A stretch of 5,130 bases of DNA from Lentisphaeria bacterium (lineage in GTDB: Bacteria; Verrucomicrobiota; Lentisphaeria; Victivallales; GWF2-50-93). A model generated the notes under the pieces. The model ran no database searches, was not told where the DNA came from, and saw only the letters and a list, made by a program, of their open reading frames with translations. The translations under genes were made by a program, and so were the position numbers. The stretch's first letter is position 1; each line of letters opens with the position of its first letter. Where the stretch lies: contig JAGVIF010000475.1 in the NCBI GenBank assembly GCA_020056205.1, positions 1 to 5,130 of the forward strand, given 5' to 3'. This document shows positions 1 to 5,018 of this stretch, piece after piece.

Positions 1-87
1 ATTGCCCCTGCCAGAAATACTTGCGAGCCCTCCGATGGCATCTGCAACGGCGCGGTTTATGACTTTTGCAACTGGCTCTAATAGCAA
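1..87 (-). CDS. Possible 5' end of an unidentified gene running off the left edge (TTG start)
   Basis: This is a weak candidate. On the minus strand a TTG at 87-85 is preceded by a good Shine-Dalgarno-like AAGGGGTGA (102-94) at normal spacing. The frame stays open for 29 codons to the window edge. The peptide begins (M)LLEPVAKVINRAVADAIGG and has a plausible composition, whereas the other two minus frames in this stretch look Cys/Arg-rich or are closed. It would be the next gene in the same direction as the PEGA operon, about 100 nt downstream of its stop. I recognise no family. The start overlaps a dispersed repeat (60-78), so the reading may be a by-product of repeat DNA. Sequence left of the window is needed to decide. 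Confidence 0.25.
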   Translation of the reverse strand, partial: MLLEPVAKVINRAVADAIGGLASISGRGN

Positions 88-187
88 TGCACTTCACCCC
101 TTGCCGCCTCCGCCGTTGCTCCCACCAACGTCATTGTATTTACGAACGCATGCACTAAGGAAAAAAAGTGATTTTGCAATTGGCTCA
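60..187. repeat. Imperfect 18-19 nt direct repeat pair flanking the operon end
   Basis: Plus-strand TGACTTTTGCAACTGGCTC (60-78) and TGATTTTGCAATTGGCTC (169-186) match except for one extra C and one C/T change, with starts 109 nt apart. The second copy overlaps the stop codon of the PEGA lipoprotein gene. The core contains the palindrome TTGCAA. The pair looks like two copies of a short dispersed repeat rather than a terminator, since no stem with a T-tract is formed in the minus direction. No obvious operon terminator is visible in 1-184. Confidence 0.6.
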
Positions 188-188
188 T
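78..188 (-). CDS. Possible 36-aa ORF coupled to the PEGA gene stop
   Basis: An ATG at 188-186 overlaps the TGA stop of the PEGA gene (187-185) as ATGA, the same junction type used by the two preceding gene pairs of the operon. The ORF runs 36 codons to a TAG at 80-78. It starts MSQLQNHFF and ends GEVHCY, with a short hydrophobic middle. No family is recognised and no strong Shine-Dalgarno sits before it; GGAAAA lies about 11 nt upstream. Both its ends fall on copies of an imperfect direct repeat, so the coupling may be accidental. Low confidence. Confidence 0.22.
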   Translation of the reverse strand: MSQLQNHFFSLVHAFVNTMTLVGATAEAARGEVHCY

Positions 189-1540
189 GGTGTGGCGTTT
201 TCCGGCCAGTCCTCTTCCGGTTTTAGTGGAACCACGGCTTCCACTTCTTCGATTTCGTGCTTTAACGTTACCCCCGGTTCAGGCTGAAAAAGGATTTCCT
301 TTTCATTTTTCTGCATCAACTTAACTTTAAGGACTTTGCCATTTTTCAACTTGAGGACGGCGTCCGCAATCCACACATTTATAGGCGTGGGTCTGCTTAT
401 TTTTCCCTTCTCCACCGAAACATCTATTGTCCTGTCCGACGGAATTGCGCGTTTATGCGAAACTTTTATAGCGTGAGCGCCGTTTTTTAGATTTCTGACA
501 GGGAATATCTTTGACAACGTTTCCTCTTCCCCCACCTGTGAGACTCCTATTTGTTTTCCATCAAGGTAAATAGTGACTCCCGGCGGATTGACAACAAGAT
601 CAATTCCGCCCATATTCGTGTCAAGAATTATATTTATCTCAGCTTTTCCATCGGGGCCGAGTTCGACTTCCCTCGTTGAGTTGTCGTAACCGTTTTTTTC
701 GGCTCTTATTGTATATTTGCCAGGCTGAAGATCGGTGATTGTAAGAGGCGTCGTTTCGTTTTGCGCGTCGTTTACGAATATAGTCGCTCCCGGAGGAGTG
801 GAGTTGATGCTGAGTGTTCCCGGCTGGACGTTTAAAGCGACGTTTATAACGCAGTCTTTTGAGCGTTCAATGACGATGGTTTGCTCATGCTTTTTATATC
901 CGCTGGCTTCGATTAGGATAGTGTGTTCGCCTTGTTCGATGTTTTCGGAGAAGGGGGCTTTGCCCTTTGGCTTGTCGTCAATTGTAATTTGCGCGTTTGC
1001 CGGAGATGCGTTTATTTTTATAACGCCCATGTTGGTAAAAAGATTGACCTTCACCAATTGCGGACGGGCATCCTCGACCGTCCACGATACTTCCTGTTGA
1101 ACCATGCCGGGTTTTTTTAACGTCGCTTTATGCTGTCCAATGGTCTGTCCGTGCAATGTCATCGGAGTTTGTCCTATTTGCCTGCCGTCAATTTCGACGA
1201 AGACCTCCGCGGGCGAAGATTCTATCATTATCGAAGAGGAGATTTCCTCGAGTTGGACTTCGATATTCTTACTTTCACCGTCGGCGGCTATCGCCTTTAC
1301 GAACCGATCTTTGAAATTTTTCTTTTCAAAACCAAAGATGTAAGATCCCGGCTTCGTCTTAGTTTTAAACGGAGTAACTCCGATCTCCTTTCCGTTATAC
1401 AGGACTTTAGCCTGTTCGGGCAAACTTGTTATTGATATTTCCGACTGTGGAGCGGACTTCTTTTCAGAGCAGCCTGCGAAAATCGCAATCAGGGCGCCTG
1501 CGAAAATCGCAAATATTAAGTTATTGTTTTTCATTGTCAT
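185..1540 (-). CDS. Lipoprotein with five PEGA repeats and a C-terminal small beta domain
   Basis: This is a predicted exported lipoprotein of 451 aa. The N-terminus is MTMKNNN, then a hydrophobic stretch (8-23), then a lipobox-like FAGC with Cys24 as the likely lipidated residue. Five PEGA-type beta-sandwich repeats follow, at about 34-99, 104-166, 172-236, 242-306 and 312-378. They carry PEGA-like motifs (LPEQAKV, SPAEVFV, SPANAQI, PPGATIF, PPGVTIY), each followed by a 'DGKxIGxTP'-type turn. Residues 388-440 (VLKLKNGKVLKVKL...GVTLKHEIEEVEAV) resemble small SH3/Sm-like beta domains, which is inference. PEGA proteins are surface or envelope proteins thought to bind carbohydrate or protein; the ligand here is unknown. 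The start at 1540 is chosen because its ATGA overlaps the FHA gene stop and AGGA lies 7 nt upstream; Met3 is an alternative giving a cleaner signal peptide. The signal peptide contains a 24-nt tandem duplication (see repeat entry). It is last in the recognised operon. Confidence 0.93.
   Translation of the reverse strand: MTMKNNNLIFAIFAGALIAIFAGCSEKKSAPQSEISITSLPEQAKVLYNGKEIGVTPFKTKTKPGSYIFGFEKKNFKDRFVKAIAADGESKNIEVQLEEISSSIMIESSPAEVFVEIDGRQIGQTPMTLHGQTIGQHKATLKKPGMVQQEVSWTVEDARPQLVKVNLFTNMGVIKINASPANAQITIDDKPKGKAPFSENIEQGEHTILIEASGYKKHEQTIVIERSKDCVINVALNVQPGTLSINSTPPGATIFVNDAQNETTPLTITDLQPGKYTIRAEKNGYDNSTREVELGPDGKAEINIILDTNMGGIDLVVNPPGVTIYLDGKQIGVSQVGEEETLSKIFPVRNLKNGAHAIKVSHKRAIPSDRTIDVSVEKGKISRPTPINVWIADAVLKLKNGKVLKVKLMQKNEKEILFQPEPGVTLKHEIEEVEAVVPLKPEEDWPENATP
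1472..1512. repeat. 24-nt tandem duplication in the lipoprotein signal peptide
   Basis: The 17-mer GCCTGCGAAAATCGCAA occurs at 1472-1488 and again at 1496-1512, an exact period of 24 nt. In protein terms residues 11-18 (AIFAGALI) are repeated as 19-26 (AIFAGCSE), so only the second copy carries the lipobox Cys24. The duplicated DNA contains the palindromic core TGCGA-AAA-TCGCA, which also occurs between genes at 4796-4810. Confidence 0.85.
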
Positions 1541-2940
1541 TTGCTCTTCCTCATTGTGCGCAGATGCTTTTCTATTGCTATTATTTTATTTTTTGCGTTC
1601 TGATAACGTTTGTCATCAGGCTCAAGCATTTCGGTTATTTTTCTGTATTCTTCTATCGCCTCATTGAACCTCTTAAGCCTTGAAGCCTGTTGAGCGTTCA
1701 GAACATGGGTTTTTACTTCTTCGTCGAGAAGTTTCTTGGCCTCCTGGCTTTGCTGGTAGGCCCTGTCGTACATTTCCGGTTTTGGCTCGAAGAAGTCGAG
1801 AAGTTCAATGACGTAAGAGTAACGTTTTATCGCCTCTTTCAGGTTTTCGCTGTTGGCGCGGCGGTTCGCGAAGAGCAATTCGGCCTTGGAGAACGCCTTT
1901 TCCGCCTCCTTTTTCATTTCTTCGGGGGTCTGCGACATAGTTGAGATATTGAGGGTGTTGTTAGAGAAATTTTCGATGACGTTGACCGCCTCTCTGAAAA
2001 CGGTCGGTTCGAAGGTGTTCTTTATCCTTACGGTATTCAGAGATTTGCCGTATGCCACGGTAAGTGTTTTCGTCTCATCGCTGTTGTCGTGGCTTATCCC
2101 GGGTTGTTGTTGAGGGAGGTTTACAAAATCGGTCTCCTTGATCTCAAGCATGAGGTTTTCGAGGAGTTCGGGGGCGACTTCCTGTTGCCGCCTGAATTTG
2201 ATCTGATGTTTCAGGTCGTCTCTTTCAATGGTTATTATCCTGTTTTTGATTTTAAGTTCGTATCTGAAAATATTGTCGGGCGTGGATATCTGCTTTTCGT
2301 ACATGACAGTTAGGGGCGTTCCCGTTTCGACAGGCGATTTGACCGGTTTTTTCTTGGTATTGCTTTCTTGAAGGATTTTCTCGACGAGGAGGAATCCTCC
2401 CACCAGGATCATTGTCAACAGGATTGCTGCCGCATAGAAAATAGGGCTTGCGTGTTTTGTTTCTTTATCGTGTTTTTCTCCGGGTTGTTTATTTTTCTTG
2501 AAGAAACTGAACGCATTCGATTTTGTGTCTATCTTTTGATTTTCGGCGCCCTTGGCTTCCTGTTTTTTAAGAGGCATTGGCGGCTGGGCTTCTTCCAGTG
2601 TTTGAGGTTTGCCGCTTTTGATCGGCAGCGGCGCCTCCCTGCCTTTTTCTTCGAGCCGTTCAGCAAATATAAAAGTCTGATGACCTATTGTTATTTTATC
2701 CCCCTCGTTCAATTTTGTTTCATCGCTTATTTTGAGATGGTTGAGTTTTGTGCCGTTCGTGCTGCCGAGATCTTTCAGTGCCCAGCCGCCGTTGCTCCAT
2801 ATCACCTTGCAATGATATCTGGATGCGGCTTCCTCATCAAGGATGATATCGTTGTCAAGTTCTCTGCCGATGCTCAGTCCCTGCGGTTTGAGTTCGACGA
2901 ACCCGTCTTTTTTCATGACACCGGCGTAAAAGAGTTTCAT
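1537..2940 (-). CDS. FHA-domain transmembrane protein with helical (TPR-like) C-terminus
   Basis: This 467-aa protein has an N-terminal forkhead-associated (FHA) domain at about 1-95. The signature residues are present: GR at 25-26, SRYH at 40-43, DLGSTNGT at 57-64, with a conserved Asn at 67. FHA domains bind phosphothreonine peptides, so it is probably a reader for a Ser/Thr kinase; none is seen here. A charged, Lys/Pro-rich linker (about 96-165) leads to one transmembrane helix (about 167-188, IFYAAAILLTMILVGGFLLV). That places FHA in the cytoplasm and the rest in the periplasm. Residues 209-330 form an unrecognised alpha/beta domain. Residues 335-467 are strongly helical with repeated Ala/Tyr/Leu spacing (AEKAFSKAELLFANRR, FNEAIEEYRKITEMLEP), suggesting TPR-like hairpins. 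The start at 2940 overlaps the DUF192 stop as ATGA, and the stop overlaps the PEGA start likewise, implying translational coupling. FHA proteins commonly accompany Tad pili and secretion systems; the exact role here is inferred. Confidence 0.92.
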   Translation of the reverse strand: MKLFYAGVMKKDGFVELKPQGLSIGRELDNDIILDEEAASRYHCKVIWSNGGWALKDLGSTNGTKLNHLKISDETKLNEGDKITIGHQTFIFAERLEEKGREAPLPIKSGKPQTLEEAQPPMPLKKQEAKGAENQKIDTKSNAFSFFKKNKQPGEKHDKETKHASPIFYAAAILLTMILVGGFLLVEKILQESNTKKKPVKSPVETGTPLTVMYEKQISTPDNIFRYELKIKNRIITIERDDLKHQIKFRRQQEVAPELLENLMLEIKETDFVNLPQQQPGISHDNSDETKTLTVAYGKSLNTVRIKNTFEPTVFREAVNVIENFSNNTLNISTMSQTPEEMKKEAEKAFSKAELLFANRRANSENLKEAIKRYSYVIELLDFFEPKPEMYDRAYQQSQEAKKLLDEEVKTHVLNAQQASRLKRFNEAIEEYRKITEMLEPDDKRYQNAKNKIIAIEKHLRTMRKSK

Positions 2941-3371
2941 TTTTTTCTATACCCGTATTTTAGTGGAAGCGCCGCTTCCGGCGCGGCAATTATGCTGCCT
3001 GTGAGATATTTTTCCTGTTCCTCTCGGGTGGGATTGGCGTTCAGGTCTATAAAGTCTCCTTTTTCAGTGAGAGACGCTGCTATCACCCCGCGCGGCAGTT
3101 CTATGACGCTTGATGCCTGCGGGCACGACACGAACGGCTTCCAAGTATCGAGACTTTTGCGAATTTCGCAAACCCTGTTTTCCCTGTCCGTGAAAATAAC
3201 GTCTATTTTCATGGTCATAAACATAGTGTGAATAGCCCTGCAGTCATTGAAGACCATCGCGTCAAAGCGGTCGAAATGCCGTCCAATCATTCCAAAGCCT
3301 CTTTCAAAAAAACGGACAGCCACCAACGGCCTTTTTGATATTATAGTTTTTTTTGAGAGATTTCGGATCAT
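2937..3371 (-). CDS. DUF192 family protein
   Basis: This 144-aa protein matches the DUF192 (PF02643) pattern: a 'RGFGMIGR' segment (24-31), FDAMVFNDCRAIHTMFMTMKIDVIFTD (36-62) corresponding to the family's 'F..PG..SFWMKNT.IPLDI.FLD' core, then RVCEI (66-70), Cys83 followed by ALA/SS, VIELPRG (89-95) and GDFIDL (105-110). The function of the family is not established. Members are small beta-rich proteins, often exported; this one has no obvious signal peptide, so it may be cytoplasmic. The start at 3371 lies 3 nt after the tadC-like stop, with only a weak AAAGA before it; Met28 would cut into the domain, so the long form is preferred. Its stop overlaps the FHA gene start. Its placement between a TadC homologue and an FHA gene suggests a pilus/secretion-linked accessory role, by context only. 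Confidence 0.88.
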   Translation of the reverse strand: MIRNLSKKTIISKRPLVAVRFFERGFGMIGRHFDRFDAMVFNDCRAIHTMFMTMKIDVIFTDRENRVCEIRKSLDTWKPFVSCPQASSVIELPRGVIAASLTEKGDFIDLNANPTREEQEKYLTGSIIAAPEAALPLKYGYRKK

Positions 3372-3374
3372 TCT

Positions 3375-4262
3375 TTAATTAAAAAGTGTTTTAAAGCTTT
3401 TGAGCAATATTGGTCCCATTAGTATGATGATGACGGCGGGTAGGATGAAGAGCGCGAGGGGGAAGAGTATTTTCACCGGAGCCTCGTTGGCGAGTTTTTC
3501 CGCTCTGCTGAATCTTTTCATTCTCAACTGGTCGCCTTGAATTCTCAAAATATGTCCTATGCTCACGCCGAGTTCGTCTGCTTGAATTATCGAGTTGAGG
3601 ACGCTTGTCAGGTCAGGCTGTTGGACTCTTTTGGCGAGTTCTTTCAGCGCGACGCGTCTTTGCTTTCCGAGTTGTATTTCCTGGAAGGTTCTTTCGAGTT
3701 CTTCGGAGAGAGAATCTCTTTTTCTTCTGAGCAGAATATCTCTGAGGGATGTGAGGAAATCCTTTCCTGCCTCAACCGAGAGCGTAAGGAGATCGAGGAC
3801 ATTTGGGAGAGCTTTTTGTATCTCAAGGTGTCTTCTTTTGATTGTGGAGTTGAGCCAGATGCGAGGATAGAGGAAGGCGAGGATCAGGACTAAAAGTCCT
3901 ATGAATATTTGTCCCGCGAAGATGGAGAGCAGCGTAAATATGAGGCCGAAAAGAAAAAAGAGGATGTTGACGGCGATGAATTTGTTTTCGTCTATTTGGT
4001 TTTCAAGCCCGGCCATTATTATCATATCGTGGAATCGCCTGCGGTTTTCGTTGAAAAATTCGGATTTGACTATTGGGGAGAGATTTCCGGCGAGCGGGAT
4101 TAAAAGCCTGAATACCAACGGCAGCCGCTTGGCCTGCTCATCAGTTTTTTCAACCTCGACTCGCTGGATGACTTCGGTCATGTAAAGAGTAAAGAGGAAG
4201 ACGGACACCCCCGCGAGAAGAGACGAAGTTATAGTCAGCGCTGAACTCGTGAATTCATCCAT
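3375..4262 (-). CDS. TadC-like type II/IV secretion inner-membrane platform protein (T2SS F domain)
   Basis: This 295-aa polytopic membrane protein has predicted helices at about 11-29, 95-113, 116-136 and 265-286. The type II secretion F domain (PF00482) lies at about 152-280 and is recognisable by LPNVLDLLTLSVEAGKDF (152-169), the helical linker ELERTFQEIQLGKQRRVALKEL, then VQQPDLTSVLNSIIQADELG and SIGHILRIQGDQLRMKRFSRAEKLANEAPVKILFPLALFILPA. This set is typical of TadC, the platform partner of TadB in Tad (type IVc) pilus machines, which sits above the TadA ATPase. Length is close to normal for TadC. Only this F-domain protein is present; a TadB partner and TadA are absent from the window. 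It is the first gene of the operon. The start at 4262 (MDEFTSS) has CGGAG at 4278-4274, spacer 11 nt. DUF192 follows after 3 nt. Whether it serves a pilus or another secretion machine cannot be told here. Confidence 0.92.
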   Translation of the reverse strand: MDEFTSSALTITSSLLAGVSVFLFTLYMTEVIQRVEVEKTDEQAKRLPLVFRLLIPLAGNLSPIVKSEFFNENRRRFHDMIIMAGLENQIDENKFIAVNILFFLFGLIFTLLSIFAGQIFIGLLVLILAFLYPRIWLNSTIKRRHLEIQKALPNVLDLLTLSVEAGKDFLTSLRDILLRRKRDSLSEELERTFQEIQLGKQRRVALKELAKRVQQPDLTSVLNSIIQADELGVSIGHILRIQGDQLRMKRFSRAEKLANEAPVKILFPLALFILPAVIIILMGPILLKSFKTLFN

Positions 4263-4273
4263 TTTTATAAAAA

Positions 4274-4278
4274 CTCCG
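4274..4278 (-). promoter_or_regulatory. Ribosome binding site of the tadC-like gene
   Basis: Minus-strand CGGAG lies 11 nt upstream of the ATG at 4262, a rather long spacer. No closer ATG/GTG with a better match is seen, so the start stands. Confidence 0.5.
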
Positions 4279-4309
4279 TTTACCCGTTTGGTTTGCCTCG
4301 TTGCGGGTT

Positions 4310-4337
4310 AACTTAGACTTCAGGAAAGAAAAATCAA
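4310..4337 (-). promoter_or_regulatory. Candidate promoter for the tadC-DUF192-FHA-PEGA operon
   Basis: The minus strand has TTGATT (4337-4332) and TAAGTT (4315-4310), separated by 16 nt. The -35 matches TTGACA moderately and the -10 matches TATAAT at only three positions. It lies between the hairpin at 4342-4390 and the gene start, so transcription from here would not have to cross the hairpin. Weak by sequence alone. Confidence 0.25.
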
Positions 4338-4341
4338 GAGT

Positions 4342-4390
4342 AAATAAAAAGATAATCCCCCATTTGAACTGGGGGATTATCTTTTTATTT
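4342..4390. terminator. Perfect 21-bp-arm hairpin, bidirectional terminator type
   Basis: The arms 4342-4362 and 4370-4390 are exact inverted repeats with a 7-nt loop (TTTGAAC). The GC core is CCCCC/GGGGG plus GATAAT/ATTATC, with A-tract on the left and T-tract on the right, so either strand ends in a U-rich tail. This is the form of a strong bidirectional intrinsic terminator. It sits between two genes that are transcribed away from it, so it terminates neither. It would stop leftward read-through from the Rhs side into tadC, or rightward read-through into the tRNA gene. An attenuator or a leftover of a lost gene is also possible. Confidence 0.8.
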
Positions 4391-4402
4391 TAAACAAAAG
4401 GC

Positions 4403-4430
4403 TTGTTTTTGTGGAGTTGTAAGATATGTT
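4403..4430 (+). promoter_or_regulatory. Candidate promoter for tRNA-Cys
   Basis: TTGTTT (4403-4408) and TATGTT (4425-4430) are spaced 16 nt and placed so that transcription would begin about 15-20 nt before the mature tRNA 5' end at 4456. TATGTT matches the -10 consensus at four of six positions and the -35 matches only TTG. Confidence 0.35.
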
Positions 4431-4455
4431 GGGGCTCCTTTTTCCAAATCAAAAA

Positions 4456-4529
4456 GGCGTGATGGCCGAGGGGTTAGGCGGAGGTCTGCAAAACCTTTTA
4501 CACCGGTTCAACTCCGGTTCACGCCTCCA
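4456..4529 (+). tRNA. tRNA-Cys (GCA anticodon)
   Basis: A full cloverleaf can be drawn. The acceptor is GGCGTGA (4456-4462) with TCACGCC (4519-4525), and the discriminator is U73 (4526), a cysteine identity base. CCA is encoded at 4527-4529. The D stem is GCC/GGC (4465-4467 with 4477-4479). The anticodon stem is GAGGT/ACCTT with loop CTGCAAA and anticodon GCA at 4488-4490. The variable loop is 4 nt (TTAC), followed by a T arm ACCGG-TTCAACT-CCGGT. It is transcribed divergently from the tadC operon. No clear intrinsic terminator follows. Confidence 0.97.
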
Positions 4530-4549
4530 ATAGTAAATATTCACCGAGA

Positions 4550-4565
4550 AGTTCTAAAGTTCTAA
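4550..4565. repeat. Tandem AGTTCTAA (2 copies)
   Basis: Two exact adjacent copies of AGTTCTAA start about 20 nt after the tRNA-Cys CCA end. A related ATTCTAAA lies at 4601-4608. Function unknown. Confidence 0.6.
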
Positions 4566-4738
4566 AATGCGATAGCGAAAAAAGTAGAAAAGTTTTATAA
4601 ATTCTAAATTTTCGTGTGTCGCTTATGTCCCTTGCGTCCCTTATGTCTCTGCGTCTGTGCGGTGAAAAAATTAGAAATCGTTTGAGAAGCGCTTGAGTTG
4701 TTTTCATTCTGAATCCTGACTCCTCCTTTGAAACTTAA

Positions 4739-4767
4739 CCACAGATGAACACAGATGAACACAGATT
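4739..4767. repeat. 10-nt tandem repeat ACAGATGAAC
   Basis: ACAGATGAAC is present twice exactly (4741-4750, 4751-4760), followed by a partial third unit ACAGATT (4761-4767) and preceded by TTAACC. This string is a common dispersed intergenic repeat type in environmental genomes. There are no spacers, so it is not a CRISPR. Confidence 0.8.
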
Positions 4768-4795
4768 TTATCAATTTAGTTTCATTTTGATAAAA
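4766..4795. repeat. Short A/T-rich hairpin
   Basis: TTTTATCAA (4766-4774) and TTGATAAAA (4787-4795) form a 9-bp stem with a 12-nt loop, directly abutting the palindrome at 4796. The stem is A/T-rich and lacks a T-tract, so it is not called a terminator. Confidence 0.55.
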
Positions 4796-4810
4796 CTGCG
4801 AAAATCGCAG
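4796..4810. repeat. Palindrome CTGCGAAAATCGCAG
   Basis: Six-base arms CTGCGA/TCGCAG surround AAA. Fourteen bases (CTGCGAAAATCGCA) are identical to the two copies inside the PEGA lipoprotein gene at 1474-1487 and 1498-1511. It may be a protein-binding site or a dispersed palindromic repeat. Confidence 0.7.
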
Positions 4811-5018
4811 TAGGCCGCTGACTCCTGAATTCTTGATTTTTATGTCCCTTGCGTCTTTGTGCCTTTAACCTATAACTAATAACCCTTTGTCATACAGCGA
4901 TTTGAAATACATGCAAGTCCTTTTCTGTTAAAAATTTACGTTTTTGGGATGAGCTCTACCCTACGACATCTTTCATATTCATAAAATTTGCTTTTTCTTT
5001 TGAAAGTGTCAATTTATA

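Larger units (their letters stand above)
4623..4855. repeat. Exact 16-nt direct repeat bounding the repeat patch
   Basis: TTATGTCCCTTGCGTC occurs at 4623-4638 and at 4840-4855, in the same orientation, starts 217 nt apart. Each copy continues into G/T-rich sequence of the TCTGCGTC/TCTTTGTGCC type. Between them lie the 10-nt tandem and the palindromic elements, so the whole could be one duplicated-end unit or two separate dispersed repeats. Confidence 0.65.
4530..5018. other. Gene-free intergenic stretch rich in short repeats
   Basis: No credible protein gene is seen on either strand between the tRNA and the Rhs tail. The 62-codon minus-strand ORF here runs into the tRNA 3' end and is made of repeat DNA, so it is not annotated. 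Up to about 4870 the region is a patchwork of low-complexity and dispersed-type repeats (listed separately): GTCCCTTGCGTC/TCTGCGTC segments, ACAGATGAAC tandems and CTGACTCCT (4716-4724 and 4818-4826). Such 'ACCACAGATGAACACAGA' and 'GCGTCTCTGCG' strings are familiar junk-like intergenic repeats in many environmental bacteria. From about 4871 to 5018 nothing recognisable is seen; it may be decayed 3' sequence of the Rhs gene. Confidence 0.7.

Noticed and set aside
140..184. Possible operon terminator after the PEGA gene using the T-run near 161-167 (minus-strand TTTTTTT)
   Set aside because: No GC-rich stem precedes the T-run in the minus direction; the nearby TTGCAA palindrome is too short.
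2..226. 74-codon plus-strand ORF at the left edge
   Set aside because: It is proline-rich because it opposes Gly/GC-rich minus-strand sequence, starts at the edge with TTG, and runs into the 3' end of the PEGA gene.
735..1435. Several plus-strand ORFs of 65-121 codons over the lipoprotein gene
   Set aside because: They are antisense shadows of a gene with clear PEGA repeats and a lipoprotein signal.
2368..3231. 287-codon plus-strand ORF opposite the FHA and DUF192 genes
   Set aside because: It is the shadow of two well-supported minus-strand genes with FHA and DUF192 motifs. Its product is Phe/Cys-rich and matches no family.
4280..4308. Inverted repeat ACCCG...CGGGT in the tadC leader
   Set aside because: Only 5 bp of stem with a loop of about 17 nt; too weak to call an operator or riboswitch.
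4519..4707. 62-codon minus-strand ORF
   Set aside because: It overlaps the tRNA-Cys 3' end and consists mainly of repeat-derived sequence of the ACATAAGGGACGCAAGGG type; no ribosome site or family match is seen.
4741..4767. Possible CRISPR-like array from repeated ACAGATGAAC
   Set aside because: The units are only 10 nt and adjacent, with no spacers and no cas genes nearby. It is a simple tandem repeat.
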